DNA of 64,000 bases from the NCBI GenBank assembly GCA_022478985.1, contig JAKSZP010009194.1, positions 434,001-498,000 of the forward strand, in the 5' to 3' direction. The position numbers and the translations under genes were made by a program. The DNA is from Massospora cicadina. Lineage: Eukaryota > Entomophthoromycota > Entomophthoromycetes > Entomophthorales > Entomophthoraceae. The notes beneath the pieces were generated by a model, which worked only from the letters and a program-made list of their open reading frames with translations, was not told the origin of the DNA and ran no database searches. Shown one piece after another: positions 21,840-32,400 of this stretch; the stretch's first letter is position 1; each line of letters begins with the position of its first letter.

Positions 21840-23013
21840 TGTAAAAATTTATAGTTTTCCCGATTATTTTTGGCCAATAACCCCTATAAACTTATTACTG
21901 CACAAATTTGGTTTCCTCGTGCACCTTGTGTTGTAAGAATATATATAATCTAATAGTATGATGACTATTATCCATAGTCGAGTTAGAATTATCTTCAGGC
22001 CCAACACTTCAGCCAGTATTTCCAATAATACTGAATATCGCACTCTTAGGAATTCGTTCCCTAAATCCTGTCCACTCAATCTTCATTAAAGTCCTCTGAT
22101 GACAGTCCCTTCAGCCCAACACACAGTTGGCAGAAATCCCTTAGCCATGGTTCCCTTCATCTCTAGATCCCTGCTCGGATCTCTACTCTTCCTGAGAGTC
22201 TACCAATTATTGCCTTCTGCAATAATATCCTTGAGATGGAATCTTCACGCTAGATGCTGATAGTCTAACTATTACCGAATTTACAGTCAAACTAATAAGG
22301 TTCTTTATTAGTTCTTTCCTGACCGTAAACTTGTGTCAATCAGTGAGTGTTTTTAATGTAATACTTGAGTGTTTACTACTATACTACTTTACTACTGTAC
22401 TACTACTTTTGAGTGTTTGAGTGTGTTTTATTATAGTGAATTCTAGGGAATTTATAGGGGATTCAGCTGTCTAACCCTCAGTTGACACCTCTTTTGATGA
22501 AACGGCAGCCGTTGACATTGAATCACCCTTTCTCATCTCAGCAGCGATGGTCTTCCCCATCCTGACTAGGATTCTGACGTTAGACATCATCAAGACCTCA
22601 AATGAAAGAGTCAGAAATGTATCATTAATGTTTTCCTCTCAATCCAAGCGAATCATCCATAATTGGCTAGCAACCAATCAATTCACTAGCTGCAGGTGGC
22701 ATCACTGGCCTCGCAACTCATTAAACATTCCCAATCAGTCAATGATGAAACCTGACCAATCCCAATCGGTACACCTGATAGTTAATTATTATCAGATGCC
22801 CTTATTTCATCGGCTACTCTACCCAATGAGATATTAGGTATTCATCCAGATTGATCCCCAATGGATACGACCAGATAAATATCCTAAAATCCCCAAACAT
22901 AGTTTCTCCAAAATTTGGGTCAACCGATTTCCAATTCACTTTGCCTTAGGGAATTTTTCCCCTAGCAATACCAGGTAATCTAGCAGGCTGGGGATATGGG
23001 CAAAATCCCAACA
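21840..23013 (-). repeat. Element E 3' LTR
   Basis: 1,174 bp direct repeat of 28070-29246. The minus-strand polypurine tract GGCAAGAGGGGGATA abuts it (23014-23028). Many differences to the 5' LTR are CG versus TG or CA. Confidence 0.92.
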
Positions 23014-23028
23014 TATCCCCCTCTTGCC

Positions 23029-24440
23029 TAGATTTCCAGCGAGAAAAGGACTGGGCATGGAAACACCACTTTGGACACATGGTCAAATACTTCATTGGTT
23101 CAAGCGGAGTACTTCATCAATACTCAACATTGCTTGGGATGACCTTCAGCATATGGCATTCCTCCTCTTCCTCCTTGCTACCGCCTACTCAGAGCGCGGT
23201 CCCCATGACCTCTTGTCATGCCAGGCGATTGATTTACTCATGACAATCTTTTTCCCAGGATCCAGTTTCCCCCATCAGGGTATATGACCCTCTGTCATAT
23301 TCAGGTTTCTTGGTCTGGCATCCTAGAATTCCTGATTCTCTCCTTGTCCTAGACAGGTGACTATTGCCGTTGATATACATCTCACGGCTTAATTAAGAAT
23401 ACTTATTTATATTTGCATTCATTATTTCATTTATAGCCTCTTGGCTGTAAGTCATTCTTCCCTCAGAAAGCTTATTTCATAAATTTTATGAAATTAATTT
23501 CCCGAAATTGGAGCCTAATGGAGTGTAGGGTGCATAATGTCAACTTCTAGATCAGTCTGACATCCCCCTCTAGTCCTTCTCATATGTCGAACTTGGAGTC
23601 TCACTACCAACAGCTTCTTAACAGTATGCCCAATTCAGACCTCCGCCTCTTCCAGCAAATGAGTCAGGATGCTCGGCAGACCCTCTTCTATGGTCCTTCC
23701 CATCACTATCTCCCATTGATGGCACTAATTGGGGGTATAATTTGACAACCTCCATCAAGTATTCCTTCTTTGCTGCCAGCTCACATGTCCGGTGTTCTTG
23801 ATGAGGCCCATTGGCAGGCACTCAAGACAAATCTTCTGGCGCTGGTGCCTTATTGGGATTACTTGGGGTTATTCACCGATTGCCTCTTCCTTTATTGCTG
23901 TTTTCCACCCCACTCTGGGGTTTTACAATTGGCATCTTCTGACATATCTATTTCTCTTCCCCTAGTCACGTTTTCTCAGAGCTCAGCATCTGCTCAACAA
24001 ACGTGGTTTTGAGTAGGATTCGCCCTTGCAAGTGTTCAATCGCATATCAATTTTGACGGACTATTCCTCCCTACTGTGATCCAACCTCCCTCCCCCAGAG
24101 GCGACATAGGCAGAATCATCCCCGCACTGAGGACAGTCAATAAAAAATAAAAAAATTACAAAAGTATTGGCTTCTTTTTCTTATCTCCGCTTTTTACATA
24201 TATATATTATATATTTTTTCCAATATCTTTTATCAAAATTTTTTTTCTTTATGGGACTTGACCTTGTTTCAGTTCAGAGGTCCATCTTTTCCCTAAACTG
24301 GATCCTGGGCACTTAAATCTACCAGATTTTATATGGTTCAGAGGTCCTTTTTTGGACTTGACCTAATCATCAGGACATGACCAACTTAATGGTTAATTAG
24401 TCCTTTGGGAACTCTTTTTTTATTATTTTTTTCGATCCAT
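23029..24440 (-). other. Element E 3' spacer
   Basis: 1.4 kb between polypurine tract and integrase. Only short frames (for example minus 23618-23821, rich in Glu/Lys, no recognised motif). T-rich blocks at 24160-24240 and 24410-24435 sit near the integrase end, as in element B. The function is not known; I see no env-like or other gene. Confidence 0.55.
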
Positions 24441-25480
24441 CACTTGAAATATTTGGCGTGGACTTGATTTAATACTCTTCCATCCAAGAGATTCTTGATG
24501 GAATAAGCATCAGTCGCCATCTTAGCAATTACTTCGAATGGACCTGACCATAGCGCATCCAACTTGTTTCTTCATCAGAAACCATGCATATCGCAATAGG
24601 CAGCTCTTTCTCCTATTCAATATTCTTCTAATGGCAGTCAGTTTCTATCATCCATCAATTTTCGCTTGTATCCTTTTCTTTTGGTAGTATCAAATGCTTG
24701 CAATTGCATATCAATCAAGATACTTGTCAGTCAGTTCAGGTACTGTTCATTACTCATCCCTGACATAGGTTCTACTATCAAATATAATATTGGTGGTAAT
24801 GCGGCCTTCCTCCCGTAAAGTAAATTAAATGGATTTTTCCCATCACCATATGATGACTGATGTTGTAGGCAAACGTCACCAAACTCAGGTACGTTCCCCA
24901 CATGGAAGTTCTCCTGTGACTAGCTTCCTCAGCGTCGCGGCCAGCGTCCCATTGACCCACTCTACCAGTCCGTTCATCTCCAGCTGATATTGTACTGACA
25001 CAACTCCCCAGATCCCCATTATTTTGTTTAGCCTTGGGATCACATGGGATGTGAAGTTGGTCCCATTATCGCTCAGTATAACTTGTGGACACCCATGCTG
25101 GTATACTACTTGATCCAGGATAGATCTCACAGTACTGGTAGCATCTTCTCTGGTTAGGGCCTTTGTTTCAACACATCTTGTCAGATGGTCAATGGCAACT
25201 ATGATGTAATTGACTCCTCCTGTGCTCATCGCCAACGGTCCCATCATGTCAATAGACACTGTGTGCCATGCAAATCCAGGTCGGACTAGTCAGTATCCAG
25301 TTGTATTCTTGTGTGGTTTATGAAATTGGCATTCCACACAACAAGCCAGATGGTCTGTGACATCATAGTTGATCTTTCCCAGTAGTTTTACTGGCGAATA
25401 TGGTCAGTTGTTTTATCTCACGCCTCCATGCCCAACAACCTTATGAGCGGCGAGAATGATCGCTGCTCTCTCCAATGGTT
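24441..25480 (-). pseudogene. Element E integrase
   Basis: Minus strand. Zinc-binding cysteines CCVECQFHKPHK at about 25310-25345. Core in 24885-25259: VSIDMMGPLAMSTGGVNYIIVAIDHLTR (first Asp), CPQVILSDNGTNFTSHVI (second Asp), then QLEMNGLVEWVNGTLAATL (Glu-containing NGLVE). 24778-24960 in another frame continues TYLSLVTFAYNISHH. The catalytic triad appears preserved; one frameshift near 24900 and stops elsewhere break it. No chromodomain. Confidence 0.85.
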
Positions 25481-25639
25481 TTGGGAATAATAGATGTTTC
25501 CCATTCATCGTCTTAAATACTTGTCCATCCATGGTCTCGGTGTTTTCCATTGCTTTTCAAAGTGCACCTTGGATTTCTCGAGGCTCACCCTCAATTCTTC
25601 CTTTGACCATTCTCTGGAATAGCTCATCTGCCTGCGGAT

Positions 25640-26230
25640 ATACCAACTGGACCATTGGTAAATGTGATAAGCCATCCGCATTCTGATGAGAAGCCCCCGC
25701 TCAGTGGACTATCTCATAATCATAAGCCTGAAGTTTGAGTGCCCATTAGTCAGTCGTCCTTCAAGTTCCCTCAGATTGTGCAGCCAATGCAACGAAGAGT
25801 GGTCTGTCACCACCTTAAAGTGTGTTCCATGGACATACACCTGAACTGTTTACAGGCGTAAATGACTGCAAGGCATTCATGCTCAGTTACAGTGTAATTC
25901 CTCTCTGCGGCAGAAAGTTTCCGGCTCACATACACCACCAGATGTTTGCCCCCAAGGTCATCTACTTGGCTCAGTATGGCGCTGATCGCCGTCAATGAAG
26001 CATCAGTTTGAATGATAAACTCCCAATCAAAATTTGGATATTTCAGAATTGGCGAATTTATCAAGTACCAGCGTAACTCATCAAAGGAGTCCTGAGCCTC
26101 TTCATTCCATATGAATCCTTTTTTCAGATCCTTCAATAAATGGAATAAGGGCTCAGCTATTTGGACGAAGTCCTTAATAAATCTTCTATAGTATTCACCC
26201 ATCCCAAGGAATACTTGGATGTCTCAGACA
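25640..26230 (-). pseudogene. Element E RNase H and connection
   Basis: Minus-strand frame 25807-26202: GEYYRRFIKDFVQIAEPLFHLL (thumb/connection), FIIQTDASLTAISAILSQ (first Asp), SAAERNYTVTEHECLAVIYACKQF (catalytic Glu). It ends by frameshift near 25807; the third block HSSLHWLHNLRE and an ADGLSHLPMVQL-like end are readable below, to about 25640. Confidence 0.87.
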
Positions 26231-26910
26231 CTCTTCAGCACAGCCATCTTTTCAATAGCTGTTATCTTCTGGGTTGCTGCAATCCATTTGCATTGATCAC
26301 AAATCCCAGGTAATCAAGCTTCTTCTTGAAGAAGTGGCACTTCCGTGGCTTGATCTTCAGATTAGCCGTGGACAGTCTCTTAAACACTTCCTCCAAGTGC
26401 TGAAGATGATCAGTAAACGTCCTACTGAACACGTTTATATCATCCAGATACACCAAGATACACGACAAGTTCAGGTCACTTAATACCGCGTCCATGGCCC
26501 TCTGAACATCGCGGGTGCATTACAGAGACCCTGGGGCATCCTAGTCAGCTGGTATAACCCCTGTGCGGTGATAATCGCACATTTTTCCTGGTCCTCTGCT
26601 GGCAAGTCAATCTGCCAGTATCTGAGATTAGGTCCATTGTGGATAAATACTTTGCTTCTCCTAACTGGTCTAGCGCATTGTCAATCCTCAGTAGGGGATA
26701 CAAATCCTTCTTTGTAATTTTATTCATCCTCTGATAGTCAATCACTACCCAATTTGATCCATCTTTTTTCTTTATGATCAAAATTGGGCTTGCCCAGGGA
26801 CTTGACAATGGAACTAAAAGCACATGCTTTACTAGCTTGCTGATCTCATCTTCCACTACTGCTTTGGCAGCTTTCAATCTTCAGATTGGTCTCATTCTTA
26901 TCAGTAAATT
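26231..26910 (-). pseudogene. Element E reverse transcriptase
   Basis: Minus strand in two frames, 26545-26877 and 26262-26495. Blocks: VEDEISKLVKHVLLVPLSSPWASP, IKKKDGSNWVVIDYQRMNKITKKDLYPL, YLSTMDLISDTG (first Asp), a frameshifted GL-NAP region at about 26500-26545, then SCILVYLDDINVFSRTF with YLDD at 26439-26450, and LKIKPRKCHFFKKKLDYLGFVI. The catalytic residues are retained, but a small frameshift lies near 26590 (block after SGYW position). Confidence 0.87.
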
Positions 26911-27510
26911 TTATCCGGTGTTGACTTTGTGAATTATGCCTTGCACACATCCCAAATCGTGATCATCCTGCATGAATATTTCCCAATATTTCTCGAATAA
27001 CTTGAGTACCTCCTCCTTCTGCCCTTCTGGCAGATCTGCGAGCTGCTCTTGATCAACTAATAAGTTGATGCTTTCAGCTTCTCCAGCTGGTAATCTCATT
27101 TCCTCAAGGGATCCAAAATCAGGGAATCGTCTCAATTCTGCCATCAGGATTAAATGAACAAACGCAATAATATGATTTTTCTTAATTTTCATCAGTTTTT
27201 CGCTTAAATTCGCCAAGAGAACTTGTATTTCTCTATGGCCCAGCATAATTATCCCAGGAGCCACCCAAGTCTCCACTCTGGACTTCTTACAGGGGCTTTA
27301 AACTTCTCCATATAACAACTCCAGAATCTCTCTAGAGTCAACCCTGTGTTGACTATCATCTGCGATCTGGCCAGTATGGTTTCTTCTTTCTTGACTTGCA
27401 AAGGAATTCCCCAGTTCTCTAGAATCTCGGCCAGCATCTCCCGTTGCTTCCTATCAACTAATTGGTACTGAATCAGTACAATGCTGTCATTGTATATCAA
27501 GTTGATGAAA
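26911..27510 (-). pseudogene. Element E protease-RT linker
   Basis: Minus-strand frames 26911-27276 and 27249-27500. The first resembles the same segment of element H (E: VLLANLSEKLMKIKKNHIIAFVHL; H: VLIANLQKEVRKVQRHQVVAYLHL; both then LFEKYWEIF/QFEKYCSIF and DHDLGC/DHNLGC). The second corresponds to H's GIPLRAANAWTIPSGHQVI region. There is no DTG protease upstream of it, where F, G and H have one. Confidence 0.75.
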
Positions 27511-28045
27511 TTATTTTTCCAAGTCAGTTTGGGCTGACTCTCTTGGTTAAGCTATTTGGTTTACTTGCGGAGTGTCATTGGGCGTCATTTCTGAAATAGC
27601 ATTGAATGCAGGTGGCATATTTCTTGGGGTATTTGTTTTCCCAAGTATCATTCAAAGACTTCCTTATTTTGACATCATTGGCCACATCCAACTCACTTGC
27701 CTTTCTGTGTGCTTTCAATTTCACTCCTTATTTTAATAACTTCTTGATGTCCGCACCTCGTTTTCTCAAATGAATGCAATCCGCTTCATGTTCCATTTTT
27801 AGAAATAGATCTCTCGGACAAGGTCTCCTTCTTTCTTCTTTAACAAGTTTACTTTGCCAAATAACTCGTTCCCAAAGTTGGCTACGTTGTCAACTCCTTC
27901 TTCCACCTTGGTTACTCGTTCCTCCAAGGCCACAAACTCCCAGTGGTCTGAAGAGTTAAAGCGTTCTGGTTCACTGTGGCAATATCAGTCCACAACCTAT
28001 GCATTTCTTCTTTGTGCGACATTCTGGATTAATTCTTCAACTCAA
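27511..28045 (-). pseudogene. Element E gag remnant (N-terminal, internal deletion)
   Basis: About 530 bp between primer site and linker. The minus strand begins MSHKEEMHRLWTDIATVNQN close to the primer site and continues with charged, coiled-coil-like sequence in shifting frames. The Gag core, any CCHC knuckle and the protease are absent for lack of room. I infer an internal deletion. Confidence 0.6.
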
Positions 28046-28048
28046 CTA

Positions 28049-28066
28049 CCCCTGTAGTGAGCACCA
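28049..28066 (-). promoter_or_regulatory. Element E primer-binding site
   Basis: Minus strand TGGTGCTCACTACAGGGG, 3 nt inside the 5' LTR. The core TGGTGCTCA is shared with B (35821-35837) and H (61164-61180) and would pair with a tRNA ending ...TGAGCACCA. The tRNA is not identified here. Confidence 0.75.
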
Positions 28067-28069
28067 ACT

Positions 28070-29246
28070 TGTAAAAATTATAGGTTTCCTGATTATTTTT
28101 GGCCAATAACCCCTATAAACTTATTACTGCACAGGTTTGGTTTCCTCATGCACCTTGTGTTGTAAGAATATATACAATCTGATAATAGTATGATGACTAT
28201 TATCCATAGTCGAGTTAGAATTATCTTCAGGCCCAACACTTCAGCCAGTATCTCCAATAATACTGAATATCGCACTCTTAGGAATTCGTTCCCTAAATCC
28301 TGTCCACTCAATCTTCATTAAGATCCTCTGATGACAGTCCCTTCAGCCTAGTACACAGTTGGCAGCAATCCCTTAGCTGTGGCTACCTTCATCTTTAGAT
28401 CCCCATTCGGATCTCTACTCTTCTCTGAGAGTCTACCAATTATTGCCTTCTGCAATAATATCCTTGAGATGGAATCTTCACGCTAGATGCTTATAGTCTA
28501 ACTATTACCGAATCTACAGTCAAACTAATAAGGTTCTTTATTAGTTCTTTCCCGACCATAAACTTGTGTCAATCAGTGAGTATTTTCCAGTGTAATACTT
28601 AAGTGTTTACTACTAGACTACTTTACTACTGTATAACTACTTTTGAGTGTTTGAGTGTGTTTTATTATAGTGAATTCTAGGGAATTTATAGGGGATTCAG
28701 CTGTCTAACCCCCAGTTGACACCTCTTTTGATGAAATGGCAGCTGTTGCCATTGAATCACCCTTTCTCATCTCAGCAGCGTTGGTCTTCCCCATTGACTA
28801 GGATTCTGACGTTAGACATCCTTGAGACCTCAAATGAAAGAGTCAGAAATGTATCATTAACGTTTTCCTCTCAATCCAAGCGAATCAACCATAATTGGCT
28901 ATCAACCAATTGATTTGCTAGTTGCAGGCAGCATCACTCGCCTCACAACTCATTAAACATTCCTAATCAGTCAATGATGAAACCTGACCAATCCCAATCG
29001 GTACACTTGATAGTTAATTACTATCAGATGCCCTTATTTCGTTGGCCAGTCAGCCTGATGAGATATTAGGTATTCATCCAGATTGATCCCCGATGGATAC
29101 AACCAGATAAATATCCTAAAACCCCCCAAACATAGTTCCTCCAAAATTCAGGTCAACCAATTTCCAATTCACTTCGCCTTAGGAATTTTTCCCCTAGCGT
29201 TACCAGGTAATCTAGCAGGCTGGGAATATGGGCAAAAATCCCAACA
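28070..29246 (-). repeat. Element E 5' LTR
   Basis: 1,177 bp partner of 21840-23013, followed by TSD CCCCT and then the continuation of D's integrase. Confidence 0.92.
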
Positions 29247-29919
29247 CCCCTCCTTCCAGATTGGCCCCAACTCTCCTCAGCAGTTCCTGCCGCCATGAAC
29301 CATTTAAGCTCTCTCTCTGAAATTCACAACCTGGTTTGTGAACAATTTACAAATTCCATTGAGGACAACAAGAAGTTTGCTGATTGGAAGCTCCTTCCAG
29401 GTCATGAGATCAAAGTTTGGTTCCCTTGTCATGCTAGATTTCCACAACCTTCCCCTGAAAGCCCCCACCCGCAATCTTGCAGTCAAATGCTTGGGACCCT
29501 TCAAGGTCAAGAAGGACTTAGGCAACGGAGCCTACTGCTTGAGACTGCCTGCGCATTGGAAGCAGCACAATGTCTTCCACACCTCCCTCCTAACCCCCTT
29601 TAAGGGGGAAAGGCCAACATACCCAGAGCCAATCATTATAGAGGAATCCCAGGAAGTGGAGGTGGAGGCCATTTTAGCTTCCCAAAGGTCCCGCTGATTC
29701 ATTCAGTACTTGGTAGCCTAAAAAGTTACCCCTCATATGAGAACAGCTGGGTGAACGCGCGCATTTGTACAAACTGCAAGGACCTGATAGAGGAATTACA
29801 CGCTCCAACCCAACAGCCCCCCTCCTCAGAAGATTGCAGCCATCCTGGCCATAAAGCTACCAGAGCGCCACAAGAACTATTCTTTGGTCCATGCCCCCAG
29901 AAGTGGAATCCTTCCTGTC
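29247..29919 (+). pseudogene. Element D integrase C-terminus and chromodomain, right of element E
   Basis: Plus strand. 29295-29400 has LVCEQFTNSIEDNKKFADW; 29400-29697 continues in the next frame with FGSLVMLDFHNLPLK, KCLGPFKVKKDLGNGAYCLRLP and HNVFHTSLLTPFKG (integrase C-terminal fold). After EVEVEAILASQRSR and a TGA comes a chromodomain reading FIQYLVA...HMRTAG/ENSWVNARICTNCKDLIEELH (to about 29795), comparable with A and C. At least two frameshifts. It ends at the polypurine tract 29920-29935. Confidence 0.85.
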
Positions 29920-29935
29920 AAAAAGGAAAGGGTAG

Positions 29936-31566
29936 TGTAAGTCCTGAGGACCAGCCCTTGCAACTGGATAGGTATCAGCACCCCTTCTGGACAAAAAGGG
30001 GCCACAAGGCTCCAGTGGACCCCTGTCATAGCTGGGAGACCTAGAACATGTGATAGATGAGCGCTGAGTGACTGCCCCCCCCCCAAAGATACCCCATCCA
30101 CACCTCTTCCCCCTCCTCAACCCTGGTAAGTTTGATAGAAGGAGTCTGCAGGGAGATTGCGCACACCAGTGGGTATGGAGAGACCCCTAGTACAACCAGT
30201 CCCCAGATAAAACATATCATAATTTGAGAAAATGTAATTCCCAACATTAGAGCCCAGCCTACAAATTTTGTATTGGGGGAGCCTGTCTGGACTGGCCTGC
30301 GCTGGAAATCAATTTCTTATATAAGGTCAGATCTCAAATCAGAGCCCAAATGGCTTGGACCACCTGTTCCAACACTCCAAAACATATCCAGGGAGTTTGC
30401 ATCGAATGAGTAGTCCAATCAAGGGATTGGCTCAAGTCACAAATAAAAACAATCCAAGGACCCCTGCCTCCTGGGACAAATCTGGAACACCTGAACCATG
30501 TGAACAGGCTGACTTGGGTCACCAGAACACAATTTTTTTAGTATTAACTTGGTTTGGCCCCAGGAATCCAGAAAATTTGCAAAAGTTTTCTTGACTTTTG
30601 CCAAAATCTGGAGTAGCATTCTACCTCACTAAGAGCCAGTCAACCAAATCCCATCTCTAACTTCTGAATGACAAATCCCTCAATATGTCCCCCATGCATT
30701 CAGCCCAGTTCTTAAGGCAACTGACCCAGATTGGGGAAGTTGTCAGTTCATTCTCTTTCTTTTCACTTAATAAAACTTAAATTCCTCATCTAGCTTACCG
30801 CGGCCTGCATCTACCTCTTTAATTTTATAAAAATTCCGCCAATCAATCCAATAAAATGTGCCATCACCCAAGTCCTCCTACCAATGTTCACCTACTGGCT
30901 TATCCAGTTGTTTGACCCCGCCACGCAGCAGATCATAAACGCAATAATACGCCTCACCCCTGACAATGAACCCGCTGCAACATTCATTTTCACGCATCCG
31001 TTTAATGGAGACTCTTCCATCTATCAGTCACTGAGTCCTATGAAACTGCTCCCCAGCTAGAGCAGCACCCAAGAATTCCTGCCCTGCTGCTCGTGGACTT
31101 GGCTTCCATAGTCGGCTCAGCTGCCACTGGTTTGGCCCACCAGTGGGACCTAGAGCGCCCCTCCAGGGGAAGCTCAGTCCCAACCCCTCTCTTGGTTCTT
31201 ACTATACCTCCGCTTACATTTCTAATCATGTGGCGGCCTCTGTTCCATCTCTTGATGGTACACAAGCCCCCTATCCAAATTAAAGGCCAGCAACCGCAAA
31301 GCCTGGAGGAGTTGTCATCTTTCCTGCCTCTCCCACCCTTGGGGTTGACCCCACAAGACTCGTGGTTGCCCCCAACGCAACCATCTGGTTTGCCTTTGGG
31401 GCCTTCAGTATGTTACTGAACTTTTACTTTCCTCATGTCTCCCATAGAACCCCACTTTTATTAGTTGCTCAGACTGCTATGCCTTTGGCATTCTGGGCCC
31501 TCCACTGGGTGCTTGCACACCCCACCTGGGAGCCCAGTCTAATTCTTCTTAGCCAAATATTTGACA
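29936..31566 (+). repeat. Element D 3' LTR (1,631 bp)
   Basis: Partner of 16280-17913. It starts TGTAAGTCC and ends TTTGACA, after which B's pol resumes (minus strand, RIAEPLFHLLEGG). The segment 30872-31110 has the same protein-like reading as the 5' LTR (VLLPMFTYWLIQLFDPATQQ, LTPDNEPAATF, PFNGDSSIY), here without the internal stop, and 31093-31419 is a further open 108 codons. Confidence 0.8.
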
Positions 31567-31571
31567 CCTCC

Positions 31572-32400
31572 TTCTAGTAAATGGAATAGGGGCTCAGCAA
31601 TCCTTTCTAACCCTTCCACAATTTTTTGATAGTATCATACTATTCCTAAGGATACTTAATATCCCTCATACTAGTCAGAGTTTGTATTTTGTTAATCGTC
31701 TCCACCTTTTGAGGTTGAGGCCACAAGCCCTTGGAATCAATGATGAACCCAAGGTAAGACAATTGTTCTTTTAAGAATTGACATTTCCTAGGCTTTATCT
31801 TCAGATTGGCCTTCAACAGTCATTTAAACTCTTGTTTAAGGTGCTCCATATGTTTGGAAAACGTTTGTGAAAAGACATTGATATCATCAGGTACACCAGT
31901 AGGTAGGATAAGTTAATGTCCCCCAAAATTGTGTTCATTGCACGCAAAAGGTTTATGGCGCATTGCACAGCTCCCGTGGCATGCGCATCAGTTGAAACAG
32001 CCCTTGAGCAGCATTCATCACACACTTCTCCTACTCCCCTTGGGGCAGTTCAATTTTCCAATATCCTGAGATAAGGTCCATTGCAGTAAAATACTTCACA
32101 CCTATCAGACATTCCAGAGCATCATCAATTTTGGGCAAAGAATATGAATCTTTTTTGTAATAGCATTATGGCGTCAATATATAATTACAAGTCATTTGCT
32201 GCCATCTTTTTACTTTAATATTAAAACTGAGCTGGCCCACAGGCTTTTAGAGGGCACATTTATTTTACTCTTCAGCAATTTGTCTAGTTCTTCTCCAACT
32301 ATTTCACTACTAGCCCTTGGGCGCCAGATTGGCCTCATTCTCATAGGCACATGGTCTCCAGGTGTCAACTGAATGCTGTACTCCTTTTGCACAACCTAAA
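31572..32400 (-). pseudogene. Element B reverse transcriptase and connection, decayed
   Basis: Minus strand. 32210-32392 holds SIQLTPGDHVPMRMRPIWRP, VGEELDKLLKSKINVPSKSLWASSVLILK (N-terminal RT). 31813-32025 holds the palm: GAVQCAINLLRAMNTILGD and YLLVYL, after which a one-base deletion shifts the frame just before the catalytic Asp pair near 31890. The thumb (LKIKPRKCQFLKEQLSYLGFII-like) lies at 31720-31830. 31572-31680 carries the connection RIAEPLFHLLE that continues beyond D. Confidence 0.8.

Larger units (their letters stand above)
21840..29246 (-). mobile_element. Ty3/gypsy element E, inserted in D's integrase; lacks gag and protease
   Basis: 7.4-kb minus-strand element with LTRs 21840-23013 and 28070-29246, both starting TGTAAAAAT and ending CCCAACA on the + strand, flanked by a perfect CCCCT (21835-21839 and 29247-29251). 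It has a primer site, polypurine tract, RT, RNase H and integrase. Only about 570 bp separate the primer site from the linker before RT, with no Gag core, knuckle or protease, so E was probably mobilised by proteins of a relative, or lost this part later. The LTRs are visibly closer to each other than those of A, B or D. Confidence 0.9.
16280..31566 (+). mobile_element. Ty3/gypsy element D (chromovirus with 1.63-kb LTRs), inserted in B and broken by E
   Basis: Plus-strand element. LTRs 16280-17913 and 29936-31566; internal parts 17914-21839 and 29247-29935; E fills 21840-29246. Order: gag, protease, RT, RNase H, integrase, chromodomain, polypurine tract (AAAAAGGAAAGGGTAG, 29920-29935), LTR. 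The flanking B sequence is AATCC before and CCTCC after; the B frame reads through if a GGAGG (CCTCC) duplication lost one 3-bp TCC unit on the left. Protease DTG is DTR and RT YMDD is YIND, so D is dead beyond its insertions. Confidence 0.82.

Noticed and set aside
23618..24012. Env-like gene in the E spacer
   Set aside because: Both strands have only 67-80 codon frames without signal peptide plus transmembrane layout or family motifs.
30736..31566. Reading 30800-31566 as an internal D fragment after a shorter 3' LTR
   Set aside because: B's pol resumes directly at 31572 and the two D repeats have equal total length (1,634 and 1,631 bp), which fits a long LTR better than a tandem partial copy.
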